Below are positions 8,634 to 16,905 of a stretch of DNA of 64,000 bases, piece after piece. Under the pieces are notes generated by a model. That model did not search any database. It was not told the origin of the DNA and worked only from the letters and a program-made list of their open reading frames with translations. The stretch covers positions 1 through 64,000 of the forward strand of contig CAWKIA010000037.1 in the NCBI GenBank assembly GCA_963849635.1. The letters are read 5' to 3'. Position numbers and translations under genes: made by a program. The stretch is from CAVRUD01 sp963849635 (GTDB lineage: Bacteria; Chloroflexota; Chloroflexia; Thermomicrobiales; UBA6265). The stretch's first letter is position 1, and each line of letters starts with the position of its first letter.

Positions 8634-9659
8634 GTGGCCACGGAAACTCGGGTTCCCGAATTAATCGATCCTCCCCGCGTCTTCGATACCCACGTCCACT
8701 TCCCGTGGGGTGAAGACCGCGACCGCGCGGCGGTGACGAAGGGGCTGGCCGAGCGATGCCAACGGCTAAACATCGTCAAGGTCGCCCTGCTGGGCAGCCG
8801 TTGGGCCGACTACAACGAACGAGTCGCCTACGCGCTTCAGGAGTACCCGGATCTGTTCATTGGGATGTACGGGGTGGAACTGGAGCGGGACACGCCCCTT
8901 TCCATCCGTGACGCCCATGCCCGCGGATTCCGCGGTTTGAAGGTCATTCACGCCCTGCAGAACTACGACGATCAGGAATACTGGCCGATCTACGCCGAAG
9001 CCGAGCGTCTGGGGATGGTCTGCATCTTCCATACCGGCGTCGTCGGTGGCGGCGTCGACTTCCGCGATACCGACCCATTCGACATCGATGTTGTCCGGCG
9101 CACCCGCTACTGGGAGAAGCGCGCGGCCGGCCAGGGCTTTTCTTCAGCCCACATGGACCCGATCTTCCTTGACTCCCTCGCCTTTACTTTCCCTCGTCTG
9201 CGGATCATCGGCGCCCACCTGGGCGTCGGCCAGTATGACTACGCCTGCCACATCGCCCGCTGGCGGCGGAATGTCTTCTGGGACCTCTCTGGCGGCGAAC
9301 TGGTCCGCCGCCACGCCTTTGATCGCAAGCTCATCGGGCCGGAGATCTCCCCCTTCAAGCTGACTTTCGGGTCCGATTGCGAAGAAGAGCGGATGGGCCA
9401 GGAGATCAACAACTGGAACGCGGTCTTCGACCTGCTCCGGCTCTCGCCCGAGCAGCGCGACAGGATCTTCTACGGCACCGCCGCCCGGATGTTTGCCGTG
9501 GACGAGTTCGCTGGGGTGACCGACGAACACTCCTTCGATGCCATCTGGTACGAAGACGAGGCCAAGCCGGCCGATCCGGACGCGGCCGGGTCGGAGCTCG
9601 CCCCGCTGGAGGACGAACCGGACGCGGGCGGCAGCGTGCTGGAGTCGTTTCGATCTTAA
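8634..9659 (+). CDS. Amidohydrolase 2 family metal-dependent hydrolase/decarboxylase
   Basis: 341 residues, TIM-barrel amidohydrolase-2 fold. The DTHVHF strand-1 HxH motif, GLKVIHALQNYDDQEYWPIY, CIFHTG (His), IGAHLGVGQYDYACHIARW (His) and FGSDCEEERMG (Asp) give the expected ligand set. A 45-residue acidic tail (EDEAKPADPDAAGSELAP) follows the barrel and is unusual. The GTG start at 8634 has GGGGAAGGAACC about eight bases upstream. Relatives include gamma-resorcylate and ACMSD-type decarboxylases and various hydrolases; the substrate cannot be assigned. Confidence 0.8.
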   Translation: MATETRVPELIDPPRVFDTHVHFPWGEDRDRAAVTKGLAERCQRLNIVKVALLGSRWADYNERVAYALQEYPDLFIGMYGVELERDTPLSIRDAHARGFRGLKVIHALQNYDDQEYWPIYAEAERLGMVCIFHTGVVGGGVDFRDTDPFDIDVVRRTRYWEKRAAGQGFSSAHMDPIFLDSLAFTFPRLRIIGAHLGVGQYDYACHIARWRRNVFWDLSGGELVRRHAFDRKLIGPEISPFKLTFGSDCEEERMGQEINNWNAVFDLLRLSPEQRDRIFYGTAARMFAVDEFAGVTDEHSFDAIWYEDEAKPADPDAAGSELAPLEDEPDAGGSVLESFRS

Positions 9660-9758
9660 CAATCGCGACGACAGTACCACGAGCAATCCCCCAACAGGGG
9701 TACTGCCCACGGATTGGCTTGCTAAAGCCAAATCTGTATTCAGCGCGAAATACTTTGC

Positions 9759-9788
9759 TTGACGGTCTTTCCCGGCCACCCGTATCAT
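9759..9788 (+). promoter_or_regulatory. Candidate sigma70-type promoter for rny
   Basis: TTGACG (9759-9764) and TATCAT (9783-9788) are separated by 18 bases. A start near 9795 would give a 5' leader of roughly 140 bases before the rny ATG. The 278-bp gap between the amidohydrolase and rny shows nothing else recognisable. Confidence 0.55.
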
Positions 9789-9937
9789 CCCGGATGGCTT
9801 GGGTTAATGTGCTGGGTCCTGGTGACCTGGGGCGGTAACGGTGTTATTTGACCCCTTCGCACCCCTCCCTAAGCCTCCAAGACTTTAACAATCGAACCCC
9901 CCAAAAGTTGGGGACCTTACTGGCTAGGAGTACGTTG

Positions 9938-11534
9938 ATGGAAGTAGTCATCTACGTCTTGCTGGCCCTGCTCGCATTTGCGGCAGGCGCTGGCGCAACC
10001 TATTACATGCTCCAACAGCGATCATCCGCGCAGTTTCGGCAAGCAAAGGATGAATCGGACCGACTGTTGGCCGAGGCCGAGAATCAGCGCCGCGACGCCT
10101 CGATCTCAGCCAAGGACGAAGCCCTCCGGCTCCGTACCGAACTTGACCGGGAGATCACCCAGCGCCGCAAGGAGATCGAACGGATCGAGCACCGAATCGA
10201 ACAGAAAGAAGAATCGATCGACCGGAAGACCACCGGCCTCGAAGGACGAGAGAGCGCGGTTCGCAAGCTTGAGCAGAGCGTAGAAACCGCCCGAGAATCC
10301 GCGGAACTCGAGCGCACTCGCCGGGCCCAGGAACTTGAACAACAGCACGCAATCCGTCTCGAAGAGGTCGAAGTCCTCCGTTCGCAGCGCCTCAAGGAAC
10401 TTGAACGCGTCTCAAATCTGACGGCCGAAGAGGCGAAAGCCGAACTGGTCAGTGAAGTCGAAGCCGAAGCGCGCGATATGGCCGCTCGCCGGCTCCACGA
10501 GATCGAGCGCGAAATCATCGAAGAATCCGACCGGCGGTCCCGCCGGATCCTGGCGACCGCCATCCAGCGCGTGGCTACCGACTACGTCGCCGAGCAGAGC
10601 ATCTACGTCGTGCCGTTGCCCAGCGACGACATGAAGGGGCGCATCATTGGCCGCGAAGGCCGCAACATCCGGGCGATCGAGCAGGCGACGGGCGTCGATT
10701 TGATCGTCGACGACACGCCCGAAGCGATCATGATCTCCAGCTTCGACAACGTCCGCAAGGAGGTCGCCCGGCGGGCGCTGGCGAAGCTGCTGGCGGATGG
10801 CCGTATCCATCCGGCCCGGATCGAAGAGGTCGTCACTAAGTGCCGCTCCGAGCTGGAGCAGGTGATGCGGGAGGAGGGCGAGCGCGTCGCCTACGAGGCG
10901 AACGTTCCCGGCCTCCACCCGGACCTGATCAAGCTGCTGGGACGGCTCAAGTTCCGCACGACCTACGGTCAAAACGTCCTCGCGCACTCGCTCGAGGTCT
11001 CGATGATCTCGGCGGCCCTCGCCGCGCGAGATCGGGGCCGATATCAACATCTGCAAGACCGCCGGTCTGCTGCACGACATCGGCAAGGCCGTCGACCGCG
11101 AGGTCGAAGGGCCGCACGCTCTCATCGGCGCCGATATCGCGAAGCGGTTGGGCCGGTCGGCGAAGATCGTCCATGCGATCGCCGCGCATCACGGCGAAGA
11201 AGAGCCGCAGACCGTCGAGGCGTTCATCGTGGCCACAGCCGACGCGATCAGCGGGGCCCGGCCAGGTGCTCGCCGTGAGATGGTCGAGGCCTACATCAAG
11301 CGACTCGAAGCGCTGGAAGGCGTCGCGAACTCGTTCGACGGCGTCGAGAAGTCGTTTGCGATCCAGGCCGGCCGCGAAGTCCGGATCCTGGTCGCTCCAA
11401 CGATGATCGACGACCTGGCGTCGACCCGGCTTGCCCGGGACATCGCCAAGAAGATCGAAGAGAGCCTGGAGTACCCTGGCCAGATCAAGGTCACGGTCAT
11501 TCGCGAAACGCGGGTGGTCGACTACGCTAGGTAG
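9938..11534 (+). CDS. rny: Ribonuclease Y (one frameshift)
   Basis: Membrane-anchored endoribonuclease that initiates mRNA turnover. The ATG at 9938 follows TAGGAG. An N-terminal transmembrane helix (VVIYVLLALLAFAAGAGATYY) precedes a long Glu/Arg-rich coiled coil to about residue 200, then a KH domain (MKGRIIGREGRNIRAIEQATG). The HD domain has GLLHDIGKAVD, IAAHHGEEEP and the C-terminal KVTVIRETR. The frame breaks near 11028: deleting one G there restores AAEIGADINICKTAGLLHDIGK, and the gene length is 3n+1, so one surplus base explains it. With that correction it is a full-length protein of about 531 residues. It heads the conserved rny-ymdB-spoVS order known from Bacillus. Confidence 0.93.
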
Positions 11535-11602
11535 CACTTGCCGGAGCCTGATCGGCCGACGAATCCAGCCGTCAGCTATGAGAATTTCGGGATCAATGGC
11601 AT

Positions 11603-11783
11603 CGCGTTGCGGCATCGCCCGGGGCTAAAGACCCCGAGCTAAGCCCGATAACCCCCCTAAAGGGGGCTGCAACACCGGGGCCGAGATCGGAACTCTCCGC
11701 CACTCGAGACGGGTGGCAGCCGGCTTTAGCCGGCTTATCTGAGGTAGCCCGGGGTCTTTAGCCCCGGGCGATGCCGCAACGCG
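11603..11783. repeat. Dispersed palindromic repeat family A, copy 1 (MITE-like)
   Basis: 181-bp element filling most of the rny-ymdB gap. Near-perfect 38-bp terminal inverted repeats: the left arm at 11603-11640 contains CGCCCGGGGCTAAAGACCCC and the right arm at 11746-11783 its complement. Inside are two smaller hairpins around CCCCCTAAAGGGGG and GCCGGCTTTAGCCGGC. A second copy in the opposite orientation lies at 29955-30110. No coding potential and no obvious target-site duplication. Confidence 0.8.
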
Positions 11784-11823
11784 ACGCAAGCTTTTTCGCT
11801 GAGTGCGTTAGACAACGGGGCAC

Positions 11824-12831
11824 ATGATCAACTCTTCAACCTCGCTCGTCCCGATTCACGCCGTTGGCGGCGTCATTTCACCCTCATCCGAGGGCGCAAT
11901 TCAATCGACATCAACAGGGCAGGAGGCTGTGGACCGCTCCACGGTTCCTGCCCTGCTTCGCGTCCTCATGGTCGGCGACGTGATCGGATCACCCGGTCGC
12001 CGCTCGTTGGAACGACTCTTGCCACGGATACGCTCAGAGTTGCGCATCGACTTGGTCATCGCCAACGGAGAGAACAGCGCGGGCGGCAAAGGCATCAGCA
12101 TACGCACGGCACGCGAAATGCGGGACGCCGGAGTCGATGTCATCACAACTGGCAACCACGTTTGGACCCAGGCGGACATCGATCAGGCGTTGGGCGACGA
12201 TGATCTCCGGATTCTGCGGCCGCTCAACTTCCCGGTCGATCTTCCAGGCAGCGGATCGCTTTCGATTCGGGTAAAAGGTACCAACATCACGGTGGTCAAC
12301 CTGATCGGCCGGGTGTTCATGAATCCGATCGACGATCCGTTTCGTGCCATCGACGCGCTGCTGTTGAATCAACAGTTTTCGGGGTCGCCATCGCCGGCGA
12401 CAACGCAGCAGGTCAGGGACGTAGGAGGCCGTCCAATAACTATCGTAGACTTTCACGCCGAAGCGACGTCCGAGAAGGTCGCCATGGGTTGGTTCCTCGC
12501 GGGCCGGGTCGCCGCGGTCGTCGGAACTCATACGCACGTACCAACCGCGGACACGCGGGTACTACCAGGGGAGACTGGCTATGTGACCGACCTGGGGATG
12601 GTCGGACCGCTCGATTCCATCATTGGGTCAGAGATCGAACCGACCCTCCGCCGCTTCATCACACAACGATCCGCCCGGGCCCAGGTTCCCGGCGGGCCAG
12701 TGACCTTCAACGCCGTCCTGCTCGAGCTGGACCCGAAGCGCGGCACGTGCCAGTCCATCACCCGCGTCGATCGCCTCGACACCACCACCGACAGCGCCCG
12801 GGCTCGGGCGTACAGGGAGCCCTACGCATGA
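11824..12831 (+). CDS. ymdB: YmdB-like metallophosphoesterase (2',3'-cAMP phosphodiesterase family)
   Basis: Calcineurin-like phosphoesterase of the YmdB family; the Bacillus homologue hydrolyses 2',3'-cyclic AMP and affects biofilm and motility. Dimetal ligands are visible in MVGDVIGSPGRRSLE, ANGENSAGGKGISI, TTGNHVWTQADI, DFHAEATSEKVA and GTHTHVPTADTRVL. About 45 residues precede the core at MVGDVIG and are not family-like; a GTG at 11929 behind AGGAGG is an alternative start, although its spacing of two bases is short. The stop overlaps the next gene as ATGA. A co-transcribed role with RNase Y and SpoVS is inferred from the conserved order. Confidence 0.88.
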   Translation: MINSSTSLVPIHAVGGVISPSSEGAIQSTSTGQEAVDRSTVPALLRVLMVGDVIGSPGRRSLERLLPRIRSELRIDLVIANGENSAGGKGISIRTAREMRDAGVDVITTGNHVWTQADIDQALGDDDLRILRPLNFPVDLPGSGSLSIRVKGTNITVVNLIGRVFMNPIDDPFRAIDALLLNQQFSGSPSPATTQQVRDVGGRPITIVDFHAEATSEKVAMGWFLAGRVAAVVGTHTHVPTADTRVLPGETGYVTDLGMVGPLDSIIGSEIEPTLRRFITQRSARAQVPGGPVTFNAVLLELDPKRGTCQSITRVDRLDTTTDSARARAYREPYA

Positions 12832-13580
12832 ACCGGTTTTTTAGCAAGCTGGATCTTCGCGACATCAAGATCGATCCCAATTCCAGCCGATTTCCCCCGG
12901 ATGCGGAGGACGAGCCAGAGCACGAAGAGGTCCAGGACACCGTCGAAACGCCGGGCGGTCCGGTGAGCGAGCGCGCCAGCGCGGCGTCAGCGACGCCTGA
13001 GCAGCCCGGCGATCCATACACCGGGACCGAGTACCAATCTCCCCAGCCGCGCACCGGATATGTCCCTTCCTGGGCCCAGCAGGCAAACAGCGAGTCGAGC
13101 TATCCCGCCAAGGATGCAGACGTACTGGCCGGGAATGGCACTTCGCGCGACGCCGCCCTGGTTGATCCCCTCGACGCGGTGGATATCGATCCACCGGTGG
13201 TGCAAGCCGAAGAGATCGCGGCCGAAGTCGCCGCCGATCGCGCCCAGAGCACCAGTCCTGCCACATACAGCGCTACCGCCGCAACCGATGTCAAGGTCGA
13301 AACGACCAGCAATGGCCACGTCGAGGTCTTGAAGGTCTCGGCCCGGTCGCGCCCGAGCGCGGTTGCCGGGGCGATTGCCGGTGTCGTGCGCGAGTCCGGC
13401 CGGGCGGAAGTCCAGGCGATCGGCGCCGGCGCGACCAACCAGGCGGTCAAGGCAGTCGCAATTGCCCGCGACTACTTGCGCGAGACGGGCATCGAGGCAA
13501 TCTGCCTGCCGGCCTTCATCGACGTGACCATCGAGAACGAGGACCGAACGGCGATCCGGCTCGTGGTCGAGCCCCGGTAG
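12828..13580 (+). CDS. spoVS: SpoVS-domain protein with long acidic N-terminal extension
   Basis: The last 88 residues are a clear stage V sporulation protein S domain: VEVLKVSARSRPSAVAGAIA, AIGAGATNQAVKAVAIARD and IDVTIENEDRTAIRLVVEP. SpoVS is normally about 86 residues long, a small Alba-like nucleic-acid-binding fold. Here about 160 residues precede it, low in complexity and rich in Asp, Glu, Pro, Ser and Thr, probably disordered, beginning MNRFFSKLDLRDIKIDP. The ATG at 12828 overlaps the ymdB stop by four bases, so the long form is well supported. The 13571-13608 gap shows no new promoter, so the PHP gene probably shares the transcript. Confidence 0.85.
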   Translation: MNRFFSKLDLRDIKIDPNSSRFPPDAEDEPEHEEVQDTVETPGGPVSERASAASATPEQPGDPYTGTEYQSPQPRTGYVPSWAQQANSESSYPAKDADVLAGNGTSRDAALVDPLDAVDIDPPVVQAEEIAAEVAADRAQSTSPATYSATAATDVKVETTSNGHVEVLKVSARSRPSAVAGAIAGVVRESGRAEVQAIGAGATNQAVKAVAIARDYLRETGIEAICLPAFIDVTIENEDRTAIRLVVEPR

Positions 13581-13608
13581 AAATGCGCGGGGAGCGATCG
13601 GCATTGCG

Positions 13609-14448
13609 ATGGCGAACCGCATCGACCTGCATACCCACAGCACCGTGTCCGACGGGCTGCTTTCTCCGGCCGACCTCGTTCGCGAGGCCGCCAGGGGTGG
13701 CTTGATCGCGCTCGCATTGACCGATCACGACACGATCGACGGGGTAAGGGAAGCGATCGACACCGGCCGCGAGGTCGGTGTGCAGGTCGTGCCGGGGGTA
13801 GAGCTCGGCACCAGCGTCGAGCGCCGCGAGCATCACATCCTGGGCTACTTCGTCGACATCGCGCAGCCGGCCTTCCAGGCCGACCTGGACGAACTGGCGA
13901 GCCGCCGCGTGCGCCGGGCGACTATGATGGTCGAGCGCCTTGCGGATGTTGGAGTCTCGATCACCCTGGAGGAGGTGCTGGCGGAGGCTGGTCATGGCAC
14001 CGTGGGCCGTCCCCACCTCGCCAGGGTCCTCATCGCTCACGGATATGCCGCCGACGTCAGTGATGCCTTCGAGCAGTATCTCAAGGCAGGACGGCCGGCC
14101 TACGTCCCCCGGCAACCCTTCCCGCCGGAGGAAGCGATCGACCTGATCCTTCGAGCGGGCGGAGTTCCGGTGTTGGCGCACCCCTTCAGCACCGGCGATC
14201 CCGCCGTGGCTGTTGCGCGGCTCCAGCCCGCGGGACTGCGTGGCCTTGAGGTCTACTACGGCGAGTACGACGACGGACAGCGCGACGCATTGCGGTCGCT
14301 TGCCGACCGGACAGGACTCATCCCAACCGGCGGCAGCGATTTTCACGGTTTTGGCTATCGCGCTGGCCGTGACTTGGGCGGTCCGCCTGTCCCAGATGAT
14401 ACCGTCGACCGGCTCCGGGCAGCCGCCAACGCACCACATCCGCGCTGA
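13609..14448 (+). CDS. PHP-domain phosphoesterase (nucleoside-bisphosphate phosphatase/5'-3' exonuclease type)
   Basis: 279 residues. Polymerase-and-histidinol-phosphatase fold with its metal clusters: IDLHTHSTVSDG at the start, ALALTDHDTIDGV, VVPGVELGT, EHHILGYFVD, VPVLAHPFSTG and PTGGSDFHG. Relatives act as 3',5'-nucleotide bisphosphatases or as RNase AM, trimming short RNAs from the 5' end. Placement after rny-ymdB-spoVS fits an RNA-degradation role, but that is inference. The start at 13609 lies 28 bases after spoVS. Confidence 0.85.
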   Translation: MANRIDLHTHSTVSDGLLSPADLVREAARGGLIALALTDHDTIDGVREAIDTGREVGVQVVPGVELGTSVERREHHILGYFVDIAQPAFQADLDELASRRVRRATMMVERLADVGVSITLEEVLAEAGHGTVGRPHLARVLIAHGYAADVSDAFEQYLKAGRPAYVPRQPFPPEEAIDLILRAGGVPVLAHPFSTGDPAVAVARLQPAGLRGLEVYYGEYDDGQRDALRSLADRTGLIPTGGSDFHGFGYRAGRDLGGPPVPDDTVDRLRAAANAPHPR

Positions 14449-14547
14449 TTCACGATGCGGACCCCGTGCTAGACTCGCCCCGATGAACACCCATCCACTG
14501 CACCAAACACCTGAAGGATTCGGTCGCCGGGCCGGGGATACGGCATC

Positions 14548-15291
14548 ATGTCTTCGCTAACGGCCGCCGCGGTGATCGTCGCCGCTGGGCGGGGCGAACG
14601 GTTCGGCGCCGCTGCAAAGTGCCTGGCGCCGCTGGCGGGCCGGCCCCTACTTGTCTACTCCCTCGATGCGGCGGAGGCGGCATCGACCGTCTCCCACATT
14701 GTTGTCGTGGCCGGGATTCACACGCAATTGGACGTCCGAAACCTTGTTGCCTCCGGCCCGTGGAGAAAGCCAGTTCAGGTTGTGGTTGGAGGTGCCGAGC
14801 GGCAGCATTCGGTCGCCTCCGGCGTCGCGGCTACGGACGACGAATGTGATGTTGTCGTGGTCCACGACGCGGCCAGACCGCTCGTGGAGGCCGCCGCATT
14901 CGACCGGTGCGCTGTGGCTGCTCACGAGGTCGGCGCGGCAATCCTGGCCGCGCCGGTCGTGGACACGATCAAGCGAGTTCGAGCCGGATTAATCATCGCC
15001 ACGGTGCCGCGCGACGAGCTGTGGTCGGCGCAAACTCCCCAGGCGTTCCGACGGGAGGCTCTTCTGAGCGCGCTCGCGTCAGAGACCGCGCGGATGCACG
15101 CCTTCACGGACGAAGCCGGCCTCTTCGAGGCATTGGGCCGGGCTGTCGCCATCGTTCCGAATGAGCAGCCAAACCTCAAGATCACCCGGCCGGGCGATCT
15201 CGCCCTCGCCGAGGCGCTCTTGAGCGTCAAGGTGCGAGACGCCGGGTCATCACTCGACATCCCGGACAGCCTGGCGGTATCGCCGGTATGA
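14548..15291 (+). CDS. ispD: 2-C-methyl-D-erythritol 4-phosphate cytidylyltransferase
   Basis: Third enzyme of the MEP isoprenoid pathway, transferring CMP to methylerythritol phosphate. The CTP loop AAGRGERFGAAAKCLAPLAG opens the protein. VVVHDAARPLVE, PVVDTIKRV, AQTPQAFRREAL, FTDEAGLFEALG and the C-terminal NLKITRPGDLALAEALL are all standard. 247 residues, a little long. A 24-codon reading frame beginning MNTHPLHQ at 14483 overlaps the ispD start and could be a leader peptide (weak). An extended -10-like TGCTAGACT lies at 14467-14475. The stop overlaps ispF as ATGA. Confidence 0.93.
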   Translation: MSSLTAAAVIVAAGRGERFGAAAKCLAPLAGRPLLVYSLDAAEAASTVSHIVVVAGIHTQLDVRNLVASGPWRKPVQVVVGGAERQHSVASGVAATDDECDVVVVHDAARPLVEAAAFDRCAVAAHEVGAAILAAPVVDTIKRVRAGLIIATVPRDELWSAQTPQAFRREALLSALASETARMHAFTDEAGLFEALGRAVAIVPNEQPNLKITRPGDLALAEALLSVKVRDAGSSLDIPDSLAVSPV

Positions 15292-15780
15292 GCATCCGGA
15301 CCGGGATCGGATACGACGTGCATCGCTTCGCCGAGGGTCGTGTCCTTGTCCTGGGCGGTGTCACCATTCCCAATGCCCGCGGGCTGCTGGGGCACTCCGA
15401 CGCGGACGTGCTGCTGCACGCCATCGCCGATGCGGTCCTTGGCGCCGCCGCCCTGGGCGACATCGGTACCCACTTTCCACCGTCCGACCCGCAATGGGCG
15501 GGGGCTGACAGCAGCGACTTGTTGGGCAGGGTGTACGCGCTGGTCGCGGGAGCAGGCTTTCGAGTCGGCAACGTCGATGCCACGATCATCGCCGAGGCAC
15601 CCAGAGTGATGCCTCATGCCCCTGCTATGCGGGCGCGCATCGCGGAATGCCTGTCGCTCGATCTCTACGGCGGTGAGCGTGAAGGCCACGACGAACGAAG
15701 GTTTGGGGTTCATCGGCCGGGAGGAGGGCATCGCCGCTCTGGCGATAGCCACGATCTACGCCGTCGAGACCGAAGGCTAG
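15288..15780 (+). CDS. ispF: 2-C-methyl-D-erythritol 2,4-cyclodiphosphate synthase (one frameshift)
   Basis: Fifth step of the MEP pathway. The zinc and CDP site motifs are present: RTGIGYDVHRF (DxH), LLGHSDADVLLHAIADA, LGDIGTHFP and ATIIAEAPRVMPH. After CLSLDL the annotated frame becomes arginine-rich. Moving one base near 15668 restores AVSVKATTNEGLGFIGREEG and the ending AIATIYAVETEG, with a stop at 15778-15780. The gene length is 3n+1, so a single surplus base explains it. It overlaps ispD by four bases, a common ispDF arrangement; dtd starts seven bases later. Confidence 0.92.
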
Positions 15781-15787
15781 TGGGGCG

Positions 15788-16294
15788 ATGCGCGTTCTCC
15801 TGCAGCGGGTCAGCCGCGCGTCGGTGACGGTCAGCGGGGCAGTCGTCGGCGCGATCGACCGTGGCTTCCTCCTCCTCGTCGGCGCGACGGCGAGCGACAC
15901 CGAGGCCGATCTCGACTATCTGGCCGACAAGGTCGCCAACCTGCGCGTCTTCCCGGACGACGCGGGCGCCATGAACCGATCGGCCCTGGATCTCCTGGAT
16001 GATCCCGGGGACGCCATCGGCATGCTGGTGGTCTCGCAATTCACACTCTATGCCGACGTGCGCAAGGGCCGCCGCCCCAGCTTCATCGGCGCGGCCCCTC
16101 CAGATCTGGCCGCGCCCCTGGTCTCGGGGCTAGCAGAGCGCCTGCGTCAGCGCGGATTTCCGGTGGAGGAGGGACAGTTCGGAGCGTCGATGGCCGTCGA
16201 ACTGGTCAACGATGGTCCGGTCACGATCTGGCTCGATACAGCCGAGCTACGACCAGTACCTCGATCATCGTCCTCGACAGGGGAATCGGTATAA
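15788..16294 (+). CDS. dtd: D-aminoacyl-tRNA deacylase
   Basis: Chiral proofreading enzyme that removes D-amino acids mischarged on tRNA. It starts MRVLLQRVSRASVTV and carries both cross-subunit active-site motifs, SQFTLYADVRKGRRPSF and the Gly-cisPro loop NDGPVTIWLDT. 168 residues against a usual 145-150, owing to a Ser-rich tail (PRSSSSTGESV) after the fold. Seven bases downstream of the corrected ispF stop, so probably one transcript. Confidence 0.93.
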   Translation: MRVLLQRVSRASVTVSGAVVGAIDRGFLLLVGATASDTEADLDYLADKVANLRVFPDDAGAMNRSALDLLDDPGDAIGMLVVSQFTLYADVRKGRRPSFIGAAPPDLAAPLVSGLAERLRQRGFPVEEGQFGASMAVELVNDGPVTIWLDTAELRPVPRSSSSTGESV

Positions 16295-16303
16295 TCCGCG
16301 GGT

Positions 16304-16900
16304 ATGGATGACAAGTGCGAGCGGGTTGCGGGGACAGTCGCCTCCGGACAGTCCTGTCAGGTCTGCGGGGCCGAAACACGCGGCGATGATCCGTTGTGCG
16401 ACTCGTGCTCCAACACCGTAGATACGATCGCCGATACGCCGTTGCCCCCAATCCCGGACGGCGGCCTCTCTCGGGCCATGCCCGGCTGGCTCCGGTTAGC
16501 TCCCCACTCGACGATTGAAGCACCCGAACTCCCCCAGCCAGTGCCAAATGAGTTCGCCAGCATCCTCTCCGACGAGGACATACCGCTTTGGTTGAAGCGA
16601 ATGGCCGAGCGTCACGCGGCCGAAAACGCCCCGCCGGTCAACCTGGCCCAATCGACCGAAGCGGCGAATCCTCCGATCCGAGCAGCGCGGGCGGAGGCCG
16701 CGGCCCCGGCGCCCGCGGCTCCTGAGCGCCGGGTGATGGTCGGGGCAACCCTGCCCCGACCGATCGACCCGGCTCCGACCATTTCTCAGCAGCCGCGCCG
16801 GAAGCGCTTGGCCCCCGTTGAGATTCGAACGGCGATCGGCGTCGGGATCCTTGTCGCCATCGCCGCGCTTGTCATTCTGGCAATAGTCCTCTTCGGCTGA
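16304..16900 (+). CDS. Zinc-ribbon, single-pass membrane protein of unknown function
   Basis: 198 residues. Near the N-terminus two Cys pairs (CQVCGAE and CDSCSN, spacing CxxC-11-CxxC) form a probable zinc ribbon. A proline/alanine-rich middle (AAAPAPAAPERR) follows. One hydrophobic helix (AIGVGILVAIAALVILAIVL) at the extreme C-terminus indicates a tail-anchored orientation with the ribbon in the cytoplasm. No known family was recognised. It starts nine bases after dtd and is probably the last gene of the ispD-ispF-dtd unit, converging on aspS. Confidence 0.7.
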   Translation: MDDKCERVAGTVASGQSCQVCGAETRGDDPLCDSCSNTVDTIADTPLPPIPDGGLSRAMPGWLRLAPHSTIEAPELPQPVPNEFASILSDEDIPLWLKRMAERHAAENAPPVNLAQSTEAANPPIRAARAEAAAPAPAAPERRVMVGATLPRPIDPAPTISQQPRRKRLAPVEIRTAIGVGILVAIAALVILAIVLFG

Positions 16901-16905
16901 TCCGG

